From positions 17,546 through 81,545 of the forward strand of contig NZ_BBCD01000014.1 in the NCBI RefSeq assembly GCF_001311865.1: a DNA stretch of 64,000 nucleotides. Direction: 5' to 3'. Each line of letters starts with the position of its first letter. Within the stretch, counting starts at the first letter, position 1. Source of the stretch: Piscibacillus salipiscarius JCM 13188. GTDB lineage: Bacteria > Bacillota > Bacilli > Bacillales > Alkalibacillaceae. This document shows positions 46,608 through 57,681 of this stretch, piece by piece. The notes beneath the pieces are model-generated. The model made no database searches and was not told where the DNA came from. It worked only from the letters and a program-made list of their open reading frames with translations. The translations under genes and the position numbers were made by a program.

Positions 46608-47828
46608 TTGATTTTTGCCATCATCGCACTTATACTTGTCTCATTTTTCTTCTCTGGAAGCGAAACAGCATTAACAGCTACTAACCAAGTTAGACTTCGA
46701 TCTAAGGTTAAAAATGGTGATAAAAAATCTGAGAAGCTTTTAAACCTCGTGTCTAAACCTAATGAGTTTATCACATCCATTTTAATCGGTAATAACATAT
46801 CAAATATAATTTTGCCTACACTTGTGACAACAATGGCTATCGAATACGGGTTTGATGTAGCCATAGCGACAGGGATTTTAACCATTACCATCATTATTGT
46901 AGCCGAAGTCATTCCAAAGTCTGTCGCAGCCGCTTTTCCAGATCGTATTTCTTACATGGTATACCCCATTATTAGAGCTGTCGTTTTTATATTAAAACCT
47001 GTGACGCTAGTTCTTAATTGGATGACAGATTCGATTACTAACAGGCTATCTAAAGGCCAACAACAGGAATCCTCTTTTTCAAAAGAAGAGTTTAAAGCGA
47101 TGGTCGACATTGCGGATTCTGAAGGTACTTTCCTTGATGAGGAGTCATCTCGAATTAAAGGTGTTTTAGATTTTCAAAATTTAAATGTTAAAGATGTCCT
47201 TCAAACACCAAGAGTTGAAATTGTATCACTGAAAGCAGATGCGTCATTCGAAGAAGCCCGAGATATCGTCATCAATAATACGTTTACAAGATATCCAATT
47301 ATTAGTGAAGACATTGATCATATTATAGGAGTCTTCCACTCTAAATATCTGATTCAATGGTCAACTCAGCCTGATCAACCATTAAAAGCATTTAGCGACA
47401 TGGACCCTTTAGTCATTTATGAATTTCAATCTATTGAACATGTCTTTCGTGAGATGACCAGACATAAGAAACACATTGCGATTGTGCTCGATGAATATGG
47501 TGGTACAGAAGGCATTGTGACCCATGAAGATATTATTGAAGCGATGATTGGACTTGAAATTGAAGATGAAATTGATGCTGAAAATGATTCGATGGTTGAG
47601 AAGTTAACAGAAACAGAAATCATTTGCGATGGAAAAATTCCATTAAGGCGTCTAAATAGTATATTTAATACTGAAATCCCTGAAGAAGAAGATGTTCTAT
47701 CAGGTTATTTACTTAGTATTTTGAACGATTTCCCAGATGAAAATGAAGTGATTGAACAAGAAAATTTAACTTATAAAGTACTTGAAGTGAATGATCGTAC
47801 GATTAAAAAGGTTCAGATTGTTAAGTAA
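46608..47828 (+). CDS. CNNM/CorC-type transporter (DUF21, CBS pair, CorC_HlyC)
   Basis: Intact, 406 residues, TTG 46608 behind TTAAGGAGGAACTGTT. DUF21 transmembrane domain from the start: IFAIIALILVSFFFSGSETA, LTATNQVRLRSKV, then NEFITSILIGNNISNIILPT. CBS pair at about 200-325 (VLQTPRVEIVSLKADASFEE, HIAIVLDEYGGTEGIVTHED). C-terminal CorC/HlyC domain (IICDGKIPLRRLNSIFNTEI). Related to magnesium or divalent-cation efflux proteins. Terminator GGCATGAT/ATCATGCC at 47837-47866 follows. Confidence 0.92.
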   Translation: MIFAIIALILVSFFFSGSETALTATNQVRLRSKVKNGDKKSEKLLNLVSKPNEFITSILIGNNISNIILPTLVTTMAIEYGFDVAIATGILTITIIIVAEVIPKSVAAAFPDRISYMVYPIIRAVVFILKPVTLVLNWMTDSITNRLSKGQQQESSFSKEEFKAMVDIADSEGTFLDEESSRIKGVLDFQNLNVKDVLQTPRVEIVSLKADASFEEARDIVINNTFTRYPIISEDIDHIIGVFHSKYLIQWSTQPDQPLKAFSDMDPLVIYEFQSIEHVFREMTRHKKHIAIVLDEYGGTEGIVTHEDIIEAMIGLEIEDEIDAENDSMVEKLTETEIICDGKIPLRRLNSIFNTEIPEEEDVLSGYLLSILNDFPDENEVIEQENLTYKVLEVNDRTIKKVQIVK

Positions 47829-47834
47829 CATAAT

Positions 47835-47868
47835 TGGGCATGATTAACAAAAGTTGATCATGCCTTTT
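47835..47868. terminator. Bidirectional terminator
   Basis: GGCATGAT pairs with ATCATGCC (extended by inner bases), followed by TTTT; natK ends from the other side. Confidence 0.75.
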
Positions 47869-48853
47869 ATTTAATCAATGGTATTTTGATTTTAACTAGA
47901 AACTTTTCATCTTTATGCACGAAGTCCAAAAAGCCATCGTATTTCTTAACAATGTCTTTAATAATCTTAGTCCCTAACCCTTCATGAGTCTCCCCTTTAG
48001 TTGTAACACCATAATCAATATATAGCCGATCTAATATTTTGGCTGGAATTGTTACACTATCATTTTCACACGTTAATATGTATAATCCGCTTCTTTTATA
48101 AAAGTCTAATGTGATTAATGCTTGTTTTCCTTTTTCAATTTGCCAATGTTCACATGCATCAATTCCATTAGATAGTAAGTTACCCACCAATGACACAATA
48201 TCACGATCAGACATAGGTAATGAAGATATAGGCACATCTAGACTATAATCTACCGAGATTCCCAATTCCTTAGCTCTTTTATATGATTGATGTAAGCTAG
48301 CGGCTACAACTCCAGTTTCCCCTTTAATAGATAAATTAGTTTCTTCGTAGCTATCTACTAATTGATCTAAATAGAATTTAGCTTCTTCATGTTTATGACT
48401 TTCTAATAAAAAATGGATGGCTGAGATATGCTTTAAATAGTCATGTCGTTCGCTTCTAACTGTCCGAAACGTATTATTTAGGTTTTCACGCTCTCTCTCA
48501 TATTCTATAATTTTATTATGTGTGTCTTTAAACTGTTTTATAATGATATGTCTGAACCACTCTAGACCAATAAAAATAATAAATAAAGAAAGAGATCCCC
48601 AGACCGTTTCAGATATAAAATTAATAAATAATATAACTAATTGAATACACCCTAATATCACTCTCCATAATATTGGGCCTTCCTTAGTTTCCAAATTAAA
48701 TTTTCGACTAACCAATGCTACAATAACAACAATGACTAATGTCGTAATGAAATATGATAAATTTATAGAGAAACTTTTCATTAATTCTTGTATATGTAAA
48801 CTAGTAAATAAAATAATCATTATCCAATAGATGATGTTGAACAACTTGTTCAC
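47867..48853 (-). CDS. natK: Sensor histidine kinase, GHKL type, NatK-like
   Basis: Intact, 328 residues; GTG 48853 (or TTG 48844 behind AGAGGTGAACAAG) overlapping the response-regulator end by about 50 bases. Five or six N-terminal helices (IIYWIMIILFTSLHIQELMK, FITTLVIVVIVALVSR, WRVILGCIQLVILFINFI) form the sensor; the phospho-acceptor is in RSERHDYLKHISAIHFLLES, the HPK10 type, and the ATP site is NLLSNGIDACEHW with GLGTKIIKDIVKKY. AgrC/NatK type. Senses membrane or ionic stress for the adjacent natAB transporter. Confidence 0.85.
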   Translation of the reverse strand: MNKLFNIIYWIMIILFTSLHIQELMKSFSINLSYFITTLVIVVIVALVSRKFNLETKEGPILWRVILGCIQLVILFINFISETVWGSLSLFIIFIGLEWFRHIIIKQFKDTHNKIIEYERERENLNNTFRTVRSERHDYLKHISAIHFLLESHKHEEAKFYLDQLVDSYEETNLSIKGETGVVAASLHQSYKRAKELGISVDYSLDVPISSLPMSDRDIVSLVGNLLSNGIDACEHWQIEKGKQALITLDFYKRSGLYILTCENDSVTIPAKILDRLYIDYGVTTKGETHEGLGTKIIKDIVKKYDGFLDFVHKDEKFLVKIKIPLIK

Positions 48854-49560
48854 CTCTAAAATAGTTCTCTTGTATGAATTTAACTTTATCTTTTGTAATC
48901 ATTGCCTGTTCATCACGATTTTCAAAATTTACTAGATATGAGTTCTTAGCATAAAGATTAAAGTTCTTTACATACAAAATATTAATTATAAATGAACGAT
49001 GAGAACGTATAAAATCTCTTTCTCGTAACTCCCCTTCTAATTCATTTAATGTTAGATATGTTTTAATTTCTTCATTTTTTGTATATATAGTAGTTGATCT
49101 TCCTGAACGCTCAATGAAAATAATATCTTGCTTTAGTATAATATGTATATCATTCTTATGCTTTATGAATAGTCTACCTTTCATTTCAGTAGATTGATGT
49201 TTTTTAATTAATTTTTTGAACAGACTGGACAAGCCTTTCTTTTGGATAGGGCTTCATAATATAATCATGTACATTCAGTTCAAAAGCATTAACCGCATAA
49301 CCACTTGATGCAGTAACAAAAATAACCGCAATATCAAGAGCGTGAGAATGAATAATATCAGCCAGTTCAAAACCTGACATATTAGGCATCTCAATGTCTG
49401 CGATCAATAAATCAAGCGCTTCTGATTTTATTTGATTATAAGCTTCTTCAGCTGATGTTGTTCTAAAAGTAATATTAACTTCTTCTATGGAAGACACAAT
49501 AGCATGCATCTTATCTAAGTCAATTTCTCGATCGTCTACTAATCCTACTTTCACAGCCAT
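48801..49560 (-). CDS. natR: LytTR response regulator, NatR-like, frameshifted
   Basis: About 253 residues. Receiver domain VKVGLVDDREIDLDKMHAIV with acceptor Asp in LLIADIEMPNMSGFELADII, Thr in FVTASSGYAV and Lys in HDYIMKPYPKERL. After a break near 49215, the LytTR DNA-binding domain: RSGRSTTIYTKNEEIKTYLT, LNELEGELRERDFIRSHRSF, IINILYVKNF. It reads leftward, divergent from natA. Likely binds the repeats at 49625-49657 to activate natAB. Confidence 0.85.
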
Positions 49561-49624
49561 CCCCCCATAAATATCAATTCATTTTAACTAAATATTAACA
49601 TACATCTAATAATCTTTTGACTTT

Positions 49625-49657
49625 TTCGCGACATAAAATGGAACATTCACGACATAA
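49625..49657 (+). promoter_or_regulatory. Direct repeats, probable NatR (LytTR) binding site
   Basis: TTCGCGACATAA at 49625-49636 and TTCACGACATAA at 49646-49657 differ at one base and are 21 bases apart, two helical turns. This matches the spacing of LytTR operators. They stand 64 bases before natA, between it and the divergent natR. Confidence 0.65.
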
Positions 49658-49720
49658 GTAAAGAAATCATTAGTCATTATATATATGATTAAATTAACAA
49701 GTTTAAGGGAGGACATAAAT

Positions 49721-50458
49721 ATGATTGAAGTGACAGATCTTACTAAGAAATTTCAAGACAAAAAAACATATATAACCGCACTAAAGCATGTTTCTTTTAG
49801 TGTTGAAAGCGGAGAAGTCGTAGGTTTACTTGGAGAAAATGGCGCAGGTAAAACCACTTTATTAAGAGCCATTGCAACTCTTGTTCAGCCAACAGAAGGG
49901 GTTATTAGAGTAGCTAATTATGACACCCTTAAAAATCCTAATGAAATAAAGAAAAAAATCGGTGTCTTATTTGGTGGCGAAACAGGGTTATACAATCGCT
50001 TAACAGCACGAGAAAACTTAGAATATTTTGGGGCACTCTATAATCTTAGTCAGCATGAAACTAAAGTTCGAATTGATGAATTAAGTAGAATGTTCGGAAT
50101 GAGAGATTACTTGGATCGTAAAGTTGAAGGGTTCTCTAAAGGAATGAGGCAAAAGTTAGCTATTGCTAGAACTATAATTCACCAACCTGACATTATTTTA
50201 TTTGACGAACCGACAACTGGCTTAGATATAACTGCAGCTAATGTGTTTCGACAGTTGGTTCATCAACTGAAACAACAAGGGAAAACTATAATTTTCTCAA
50301 GTCACATAATGGAAGAAGTACAAATGCTATGCGATTCTGTAGCTATGATACACAAAGGTGAATTAATCTATCACGGAAGCATTGAAACATTATATGAAGA
50401 AGAAAAAAGCGAAGATCTTAACTATATATTCATGAGTAATTTAGTAAGGGGGAGTTAA
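49721..50458 (+). CDS. natA: ABC transporter ATPase, NatA-like
   Basis: Intact, 245 residues from ATG 49721 behind AAGGGAGGACATAAAT (an upstream in-frame ATG at 49685 lacks one). Walker A GENGAGKTT, Q-loop IGVLFGGE, signature FSKGMRQKLAIARTII, Walker B IILFDEPTTGLD, H-loop IIFSSHIMEEV. With the permease it forms an ABC-2 type exporter; NatAB in B. subtilis exports Na+ in response to proton-motive-force collapse. Overlap of natR repeats and gene order support the name. Confidence 0.88.
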   Translation: MIEVTDLTKKFQDKKTYITALKHVSFSVESGEVVGLLGENGAGKTTLLRAIATLVQPTEGVIRVANYDTLKNPNEIKKKIGVLFGGETGLYNRLTARENLEYFGALYNLSQHETKVRIDELSRMFGMRDYLDRKVEGFSKGMRQKLAIARTIIHQPDIILFDEPTTGLDITAANVFRQLVHQLKQQGKTIIFSSHIMEEVQMLCDSVAMIHKGELIYHGSIETLYEEEKSEDLNYIFMSNLVRGS

Positions 50459-50459
50459 T

Positions 50460-51617
50460 ATGTTTTTTACAATGTTTATTAAAGAGCTTAAAGACTCATT
50501 TCGCGACAGAAGAACTCTACTATTAACTGTAGTATTACCATTGATTATGATGAGTGCTCTTGTATTCTATTATGAAAGTCTAATCTCAGATAGTTCCGAT
50601 TCTGAAACAATAAATCTAGCGGTAAATGTAAATATGGATAGTCAACTCAAAGAATTGTTTTCTTCAAACAATTTTAATGTTATTGAGTCTTCTAATCCTG
50701 AATCGTTGTTAAAAGATGGTGAAGTTCAGGCAGGAGTAATGTCAGAGAGTCAGTTTGTTGAGAAAATTAATTCACATAAACAACCATCAATTACCGTTAT
50801 GTTAAGAGATGAATTTAGCCAAGACTCCTCCGTGAGCACAATAGTCATGTCGGCTTTACAACAATATAAGCAATCAATTGTTAATGAACGTTTATTAAAT
50901 GCAAACTTAGAACGTGAGATGATTAATCCTTTTCAAATAGAACAAACAGAAATCAGTGAAACGAATGCTGGGATGGCTTTATTAGGAACACTCATTCCAT
51001 TAATACTTGTGCTAGCTATTGGAATTGGTGCAGGTCCATCTGCAGCTGATTTGTTTGCAGGTGAAAAAGAAAAGAAAACAATGGAAGCATTACTTATGAC
51101 TCCTGTTAACAGATTCACCATTATTATGTCTAAATGGTTAACTATTTCTGCAATCGGAAGTATTTCAGGTGTTGTGACATTAATAGTGGTCGCATTAGAA
51201 ATTCAGTTTATGACCGAACATTTAAAAGATGCACTTTCCAATACAGCAAACATTGGTTTAATTGTAGTAATTATTACTGCTATTACTATAATTTACGCTA
51301 TGTTTGTTGCATCGATATTAATGGTTACAAGTATCATGGCTAAAACGATTAAAGAATCTCAGAGCTACAGTACTCCTATCATGATGTTGGCTATATTTCC
51401 GGTTATGGTTCTTACAAGTGTTGGTGTAAATGAACTTGAATTTCATCACTTCGCCATACCAATGTTTAATATTTTTAGTAGTTTAAAAGAATTGTTGCTA
51501 GGAACTATTGATTGGGAACATATTGTAATTACTTTAGGTAGTAACATTATCGCAATTTTAATTATCTTTGGGGTCGGTAGAATGATGTTTTTAAAAGATA
51601 AATGGGTGATGAATTAA
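50460..51617 (+). CDS. natB: ABC-2 type permease, NatB-like
   Basis: Intact, 385 residues, ATG 50460, one base after natA stop; RBS AAGGGGGAG lies inside natA. First helix LLLTVVLPLIMMSALVFYYE, a long extracytoplasmic domain (residues about 45-165), then helices LLGTLIPLILVLAIGIGAGP, WLTISAIGSISGVVTLIVVA, IGLIVVIITAITIIYAMFVA and two more. The motif FAGEKEKKTMEALLMTPVNR marks NatB/ABC-2 permeases. Partner of natA. Confidence 0.88.
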   Translation: MFFTMFIKELKDSFRDRRTLLLTVVLPLIMMSALVFYYESLISDSSDSETINLAVNVNMDSQLKELFSSNNFNVIESSNPESLLKDGEVQAGVMSESQFVEKINSHKQPSITVMLRDEFSQDSSVSTIVMSALQQYKQSIVNERLLNANLEREMINPFQIEQTEISETNAGMALLGTLIPLILVLAIGIGAGPSAADLFAGEKEKKTMEALLMTPVNRFTIIMSKWLTISAIGSISGVVTLIVVALEIQFMTEHLKDALSNTANIGLIVVIITAITIIYAMFVASILMVTSIMAKTIKESQSYSTPIMMLAIFPVMVLTSVGVNELEFHHFAIPMFNIFSSLKELLLGTIDWEHIVITLGSNIIAILIIFGVGRMMFLKDKWVMN

Positions 51618-51646
51618 AATTTTATACTCAATAAGGGAGAGATCAA

Positions 51647-52134
51647 ATGAATTTTTCAAAATTACTTTTTGTTTATAGTATGGTATTTATACTTGCCGCA
51701 GTTCCATTTTTAGAAGGACCCATCATTGCACCAGTAGCTGTATTAGCTGGTTTGTCATTTTGGCCTGTATTCATCCTTGCAGTCATTGGAAATTTAATAA
51801 CTGTTTATTTATTAATTATTTTATTAATAAAGTTAAAGAGTGGCGCCGCGCGAAAAGAAAGAAAAACAAAGCAAGCGTGAAACTAGAGCTAAAAACTTAT
51901 GGGACAAATACGGTTTGCCAGGGTTAACATTGATTGGACCATTTTTGTTGGAAGTCACGTCACCGCATTTTCAGGTATATTACTTGGAGGGAGTAAAAAG
52001 AAAGTAGCTTTTGGATGTCTGTCAGTATTACCGGATGGAGCTTATTATTCTGCGTTTTAGTGTTGTATGGTTTTTCTGATGTACATGAAACTAATCCATT
52101 TGTTGATCGCTTAATGAAAGTGTTTGAATCATGA
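51647..52134 (+). CDS. Small multi-drug export protein, frameshifted
   Basis: About 162 residues, ATG 51647 behind AAGGGAGAGATCAA. N-terminus LLFVYSMVFILAAVPFLEGP, IIAPVAVLAGLSFWPVFILA and after breaks near 51850 and 51945 KYGLPGLTLIGPFL, GSHVTAFSGILLGG, KKKVAFWMSVSITGWSLLFC match the Sm_multidrug_ex family, whose function is hardly tested. Co-directional with natAB and 29 bases after it, so perhaps in its operon. Confidence 0.75.
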
Positions 52135-52144
52135 AAGAATAAAC

Positions 52145-52190
52145 AAAAAAGAACCCGAAAACTAGTTCACACTAGAATTTGGGTTCTTTT
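52145..52190. terminator. Bidirectional terminator
   Basis: AAAAAAGAACCC pairs with GGGTTCTTTT; an inner stem CTAGT/ACTAG extends it. Shared by spoVR and the exporter gene. Confidence 0.8.
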
Positions 52191-52194
52191 AGCA

Positions 52195-53614
52195 CTAAGT
52201 TAATATTTTCCTATGAACTCTTTTTCCACTGTAACTAAATAGTGCCTCTTCATCTTCGACAACTGTTTGAAGGTGAACGGGTCTACCCCATAAGTGATAA
52301 ACATAAGGTAACGTTCTTTCTATATATTTAACATCTAACTCTGATCCTTCATAATAATGTTTTAATAGCAGTTCTCCTTGGCGAAGATAATCGCCATCCT
52401 CTACTAGGATAAAAGGAAATCCACCATTTACTCTCGATTGTATCAGCTGATCGCGGACATTTTCCCAGTCTTTATCAACAATCGTATAGTTATGACCTTG
52501 TTTTTGAAATAAATACAGGTCTAATTCTTCGACGAGGTCCTTCGTGAGATAGTTCCTAAGGAAGGAAATGTCACCTTCAATTTCCCTCACTTCAAATAGT
52601 TTATCCCTACCTTGGTTTGGAACCCTTCCGTAACGTTCTTGTTCTTCTTCTGTTGGATGGTCCCAACGCCTTTCTATGTCTTCAAACATTTTATACCCGA
52701 GATAATAAGTTGATGCTCGTTTTGGATGGCTGAACAACTGATGCGTTAAGTTTAGCGAATTCAATTGTTTCATCTTCTGTTAAATCCATTTCTCTTAAAA
52801 TCCTAACGTGCCAGTAGCTAGCCCAGCCTTCGTTCATGATTTTTGTCTCAAGCTGTGGCCAGAAATAAAGCATCTCATCGCGCAGAATCGTTAATACATC
52901 ACGTTGCCATTCTTCTAATTCTGTGCTGTATTCTTGAATGAATAATAGAACGTCTTTTTCAGGCTTTGGCGGAAAAGGTTTACGTTTCCTTTCTTTTGTT
53001 AATGACTCATTCTCATCTGGGGTTTCATCTAATGCCCACAAATCATCATAAGGACCTTGTTTTTTAGTCATTGACGATGGCTCTTCACTCATTTGTTCAT
53101 TAAACTGACTTCTTAATAAAGAAGGGTCAATATGTTCTTGTATCGCAATGGCGGCATCTAATAGATCTTCAACTTCTTGCTTTCCATATTTCATCTCATA
53201 AAACCTAATTCGTTCTGCACTAGCGGACATGCTTTCAACCATATCACGTGACGTTTTCGAGAAACGAACATTATTTTTAAAGAAATCACAGTGGCCGAGT
53301 ACGTGTGCGACAATTAACTTATTTTGAATTAAACTGTTACTTTCAAGCAAGAATGCGTAACAGGGATTTGAGTTAATCACGAGTTCATAAATCATGCTTA
53401 GCCCAAGGTCATATTCTAATTTCATTCGGTGGAATGCTTTTCCGAAACTCCAATGAGAAAAACGGGTCGGCATTCCGTAAGCCCCGATTGTGTAAATAAT
53501 ATCAGATGGACAAATTTCATATCTCATAGGGAAAAAGTCGAGACCAAAACCCTCCGCAATTTCCGTGATCTCATTGATCGCTCTCTGTAGTTCTTGATGT
53601 TCTTTTAAGGTCAC
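52195..53614 (-). CDS. spoVR: SpoVR family protein, frameshifted
   Basis: About 472 residues, as in B. subtilis (468). N-terminus: [60 protein letters not shown], and [18 protein letters not shown], all typical. One break near 52735; thereafter [20 protein letters not shown] and the C-terminal half. Involved in spore cortex formation; works with PrkA and YhbH. GTG start 53614, 12 bases after yhbH. Last gene of the operon. Confidence 0.93.
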
Positions 53615-53626
53615 CCACTCTCCCTC

Positions 53627-54784
53627 CTAGCTAACTGCTTCGTTTTTACTTGAAAAGAAAACTTTTAACGCATCGTACACTTCGCCTTTTTCCCGAATAA
53701 CTGCGTGACGGAATCTTGGGTCATTGATCGATCTAAAGACAGACATTAACGATGATGAGCTATTACGATACTGGTTGACTTCACAATAACCAAACATGTT
53801 AGAGACTTGCATGAGTTGTTTAACTAATTTTAGACTTTTTGATTATCAGAAGACGTATTATCTCCATCTGATATATGAAAAGGATATATATTGTATCGTT
53901 CTGGTGAATAACGCTCTTCAATTAACTCTAAGGCTTTTAAATAAGCCGATGAACAAATGGTTCCTCCACTTTCACCTTTTGAGAAGAATTCTTCTTCATT
54001 GACTTCTTTCGCTCTTGTATGGTGCGCCACGAAAGCAATTTCAACATTTTCATATTTCGTTCTTAGAAAACGAACCATCCAGAAGAAGAAACTTCTTGCG
54101 ATATATTTTTCAAAATACCCCATAGAAGCCGATGTATCGAGCATTGCAATGACGACTGCGTTAGAATGGGGCTGTATTTCCTCTTCCCACGTTTTAAACC
54201 GTAAGTCATCTATTGTAATATTGAGTAAATCATCTTTGTTTTCTAACGCATTCCGTTTAATAGCTTCTAGTAATGTCCTCTTCTTATCAACATTCCCCAT
54301 TAAACCCTTTTTCGGATATCATTAAAACGAATATCGTTCACTTTAATTTGGTCTCGCTCTTTTTGTTTTAAATCGGGGAGTTCTAATTCTGAAAAAAGGA
54401 TCTTCTCTAGCTGTTCGAACTCAACTGCCGCTTCATAATAATCTTCACCAGGCTGATCGCCTGCACCTTTCCCCTTTCCTTGCCCTTTTCGGGTGTGCCA
54501 TCGCGGGCAACTACATCTCCTACTTCACTGTCACCATCCCCTTGCCCTGTGTGTTGTTTTGTTTCATGATTAAATTTAAATTTATATTCATCCAATGAAC
54601 GAATTGGAATCTTAATAATGTCACGCCCATTGGACATAATCACGCTTTCTTCTGTCACTAAATCTGGCAAGTTATCTTTAATGGCTTCTTTAACCTTTTC
54701 CTGATGTCTAGTCTGATCTTCATACCCTTTGCGATGGAGGGACCAATCATCTTGAGATAAAACGAAATTCGGCTTTTGTTTCAA
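53627..54784 (-). CDS. yhbH: Sporulation protein YhbH (DUF444), frameshifted
   Basis: About 385 residues. N-terminus [40 protein letters not shown], with [20 protein letters not shown]; the middle has a von Willebrand A-like fold, [20 protein letters not shown] (MIDAS-type DxSxS), and [18 protein letters not shown]-terminus: [14 protein letters not shown]. Breaks near 54490, 54310-54400 and 53820. Middle gene of prkA-yhbH-spoVR; homologous to E. coli YeaH. Confidence 0.92.
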
Positions 54785-54809
54785 CAGAAATCCCTCCTGT
54801 TTATTTGAC

Positions 54810-56706
54810 CTATCGATTTAATAAACTACCAACATATCTCAGTAAGTCATTAGCTGAAGCAGCTGTATAACCATGCTCTTCTACTAATCGGTTTATAACT
54901 TCATTTATTTTCTTAAGCTGATTTTCATCAGGAGTTTTAGTCGAAGTCGTAATCTTAACGACATCTTTTAAGTCGGCAAATAATTTCTTTTGGATTGCTT
55001 CGCGTAAACGTTCGTGAGAATTATAGTCAAATCTCTTTCCTTTTCGTGCGTAAGCTGAAATTCGAATGAGGATCTCTTCGCGAAACGCTTTCTTCGCATT
55101 TTCGGAAACGCCGATTTGTTCTTCAATCGATCTCATGAGTTTCTCATCTGGCTCAATCTCATCTCCAGTTAGTGGATCTTTCATCTTCTGCTTATTACAA
55201 TAGGCCTCCACGTTATCGAGATAATTATCTAATAACGTCTTAGCCGATTCGTCATAAGAATACACGAATGCTTTTTGGACTTCTTTCTTAGCTAAATCAT
55301 CATATTCCTTACGTGCTACTGATATAAAATTAAGGTATTTCTCTTTTGTTTCGTTCGTGATAGATGGGTGTGAGTCTAAACCATCTTTAATCGAACGTAA
55401 CACATCTAATGCGTTTATATAATTATGATCTGTATTGATAAGAGCACTGGATATGCGGTTAATCACATATCTTGGGTCGATTCCTGACATTCCTTCATCA
55501 GAAAATTCGTTGTGGAGCTCTTCAACATCTGCAAGCTTAAAGCCTTCAACTGTTTTACCATCATAGAGCTTCAACTTTTTAAGCAAATCAATTCCTTGTT
55601 TTTGGATTCTTTTAATCTGGTGAGTATGGAGAAAATAGCTGCGCTCCTTAACGCATGCGGGGCAATGTGCAAGTTTCCTAAGTCACTTTGTTTTATAAGT
55701 TTTTGATAGATTTTTTCTTCTTTTGATACGGATAAATTGTATGGAACAGGCATGACAATCATTCTAGATTGAAGTGCTTCATTCTTTTATTACTAATAAA
55801 TGACCGATATTCTGATTCATTGGTGTGCGCAACGATTAATTCATCCGCTGAAATGAGCGCAAAGCGTCCTGCTTTAAAATTACCTTCTTGAGTAAGGGAT
55901 AGCAAATTCCACAAGAATTTCTCATCACACTTTAGCATTTCTTGAAACTCCATTAAACCACGATTGGCTTTATTTAATTCTCCATCGAACCTGTAAGCTC
56001 TTGGGTCTGATTCTGAGCCATATTCGGCAATCGTCGCAAAGTCAATACTTCCTGTTAAATCCGCAATATCTTGTGACTTGGGATCAGACGGACTAAACGT
56101 CCCAATTCCAACGCGTTTATCTTCAGACAGAAAGATCCGCTCAATTTTGACTTCCTCAACTTTACCGTCGTATTCTTTTTCTAACATGAGCTGACAAGAT
56201 GGACACAGGTTTCCTTCAATTTTCACACCATATTCTTCTTCAAAATCACCACGAAGTTCATTTGGTATTAAATGAAGTGGTTCCTCGTGCATCGGGCAAC
56301 CTTTAATCCCATATACTGCTCCCTCATCCGTACGTGAATACTGCTCCAAACCTTCTTTTAGCATGGTCACAATAGTTGATTTACCACCACTCACTGGCCC
56401 CATTAATAGCAAAATTCTTTTCCTCACATCAAGCCGTTTAGCAGCTGAATGAAAATAGTCTTCAACTAATTGTTCGATTGCTCGATCTAAGCCATACAAC
56501 TCTTTACTGAAAAACTTATACTCATTCGTACCCTCTTCGCTTTTCCCCACCCCTGAACTCTTAATCATGTTATAAACACGAGAATGGGCAGTGCCTGCAA
56601 CCTCAGGTGTTTCGTTAACGATATTCAAATAGTCTGCAAAAGTCCCCTCCCACCGCAAACTCTCTTCATGTGCGCGATGTTCGGAAATTCTTTTTAAAAT
56701 GTCCAT
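54810..56706 (-). CDS. prkA: Serine protein kinase PrkA, frameshifted
   Basis: About 631 residues, identical to B. subtilis PrkA length. AAA-type N-terminus [20 protein letters not shown], Walker [27 protein letters not shown] zinc motif, [20 protein letters not shown], and [41 protein letters not shown]-terminal part: [40 protein letters not shown]. Breaks near 55760 and 55575. PrkA affects the sporulation cascade (kinase and protease activities have been reported). First gene of the operon; preceded by GGAGGCCATC. Confidence 0.95.
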
Positions 56707-57018
56707 GATGGCCTCCTCTCAAAATTCATGAAAAAAAGAGAAAATTTAAACGGCAGTTTTTGTAAATAATATATGCTTTTTCATTTTTCAAATGAAATCT
56801 ATTACGATTAGTACAGTTTATGCGGACAGGAAAAATTAAGACACCAAAAAGGTTGTACAATATTAAATTGTTGAAATTTTTATTTTGGGTTTGTATGGAT
56901 CCCTTAAATTCTGTTTTTCTCTTCTACTCATAGTTGACCCTTACTTAAACTGTTGAATGAATTTTACCGATAAACTCATAATATGGAGGAAATTTCATTT
57001 GAAAGGAAGGTCAATATA

Positions 57019-57645
57019 TTGAAGAAATTACTCATTCTTATCCTCATGATAAGCTTGTTGCCTGGATTAACTATACAGGCTGAGGACAATCAGAACGAAG
57101 AAATAAGTCAAAAGCAGGTCCAGTTCCAAAACGATTTCCGCAGATTATGGATTGATCATGTATTATGGACAAGCAATTATATTACAAGTGCAACAACTGC
57201 AGGTGCAGAGGATCAAAAAGAAGTTCTAAACAGGTTACTCAGAAACCAAGTCGAAATTGGAGATGCGATTAAACCTCTTTACGGTGATGAAGCTGGTACT
57301 CAATTAACAAATTTATTAACTGAACACATCGAAATTGCAGGTCGGCTTGTGAATGCTGCTATAAACAATGAAGATAGTTCAGTTGAGGATTTAAACAAAG
57401 AATGGTATCGGAACGCTGTTGATATAGCTGCATTTCTAAGTAGCGCTAACCCTAATCTAAGTCAAGATGAATTAGATGACTTACTTGAAACTCACTTGGA
57501 GTTAGTAGCTGATGATCTAGAAGCTAGTATTAACAAGGATTGGGATGCTAGGATTGATTCTATTGATGAAGGGGTCACCCATATCATCATGATGGCCGAC
57601 ACCATCTCTGAAGCTGTGATCAAACAATTTCCAGACCAATTTTAA
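57019..57645 (+). CDS. Secreted helical protein of unknown function
   Basis: Intact, 208 residues from TTG 57019 behind AAAGGAAGG. Signal peptide LKKLLILILMISLLPGLTIQ with cleavage likely after QA. The mature protein is a helical bundle: FRRLWIDHVLWTSNYITSAT, DQKEVLNRLLRNQVEIGDAI, KPLYGDEAGTQLTNLLTEHI and a similar second half (EWYRNAVDIAAFLSSANPNL, LLETHLELVADDLEASINKD). The two halves look like an internal duplication. It belongs to a family often labelled glycosyltransferase without support. Terminator at 57655-57681. Confidence 0.65.
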   Translation: MKKLLILILMISLLPGLTIQAEDNQNEEISQKQVQFQNDFRRLWIDHVLWTSNYITSATTAGAEDQKEVLNRLLRNQVEIGDAIKPLYGDEAGTQLTNLLTEHIEIAGRLVNAAINNEDSSVEDLNKEWYRNAVDIAAFLSSANPNLSQDELDDLLETHLELVADDLEASINKDWDARIDSIDEGVTHIIMMADTISEAVIKQFPDQF

Positions 57646-57654
57646 ATTCAAAAC

Positions 57655-57681
57655 AAAAGGAGCCAACCATTTGGCTCCTTA
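57655..57681. terminator. Bidirectional terminator
   Basis: AAAAGGAGCCAA and TTTGGCTCCTT form a 10-bp stem around CCA, between convergent genes. Confidence 0.8.
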
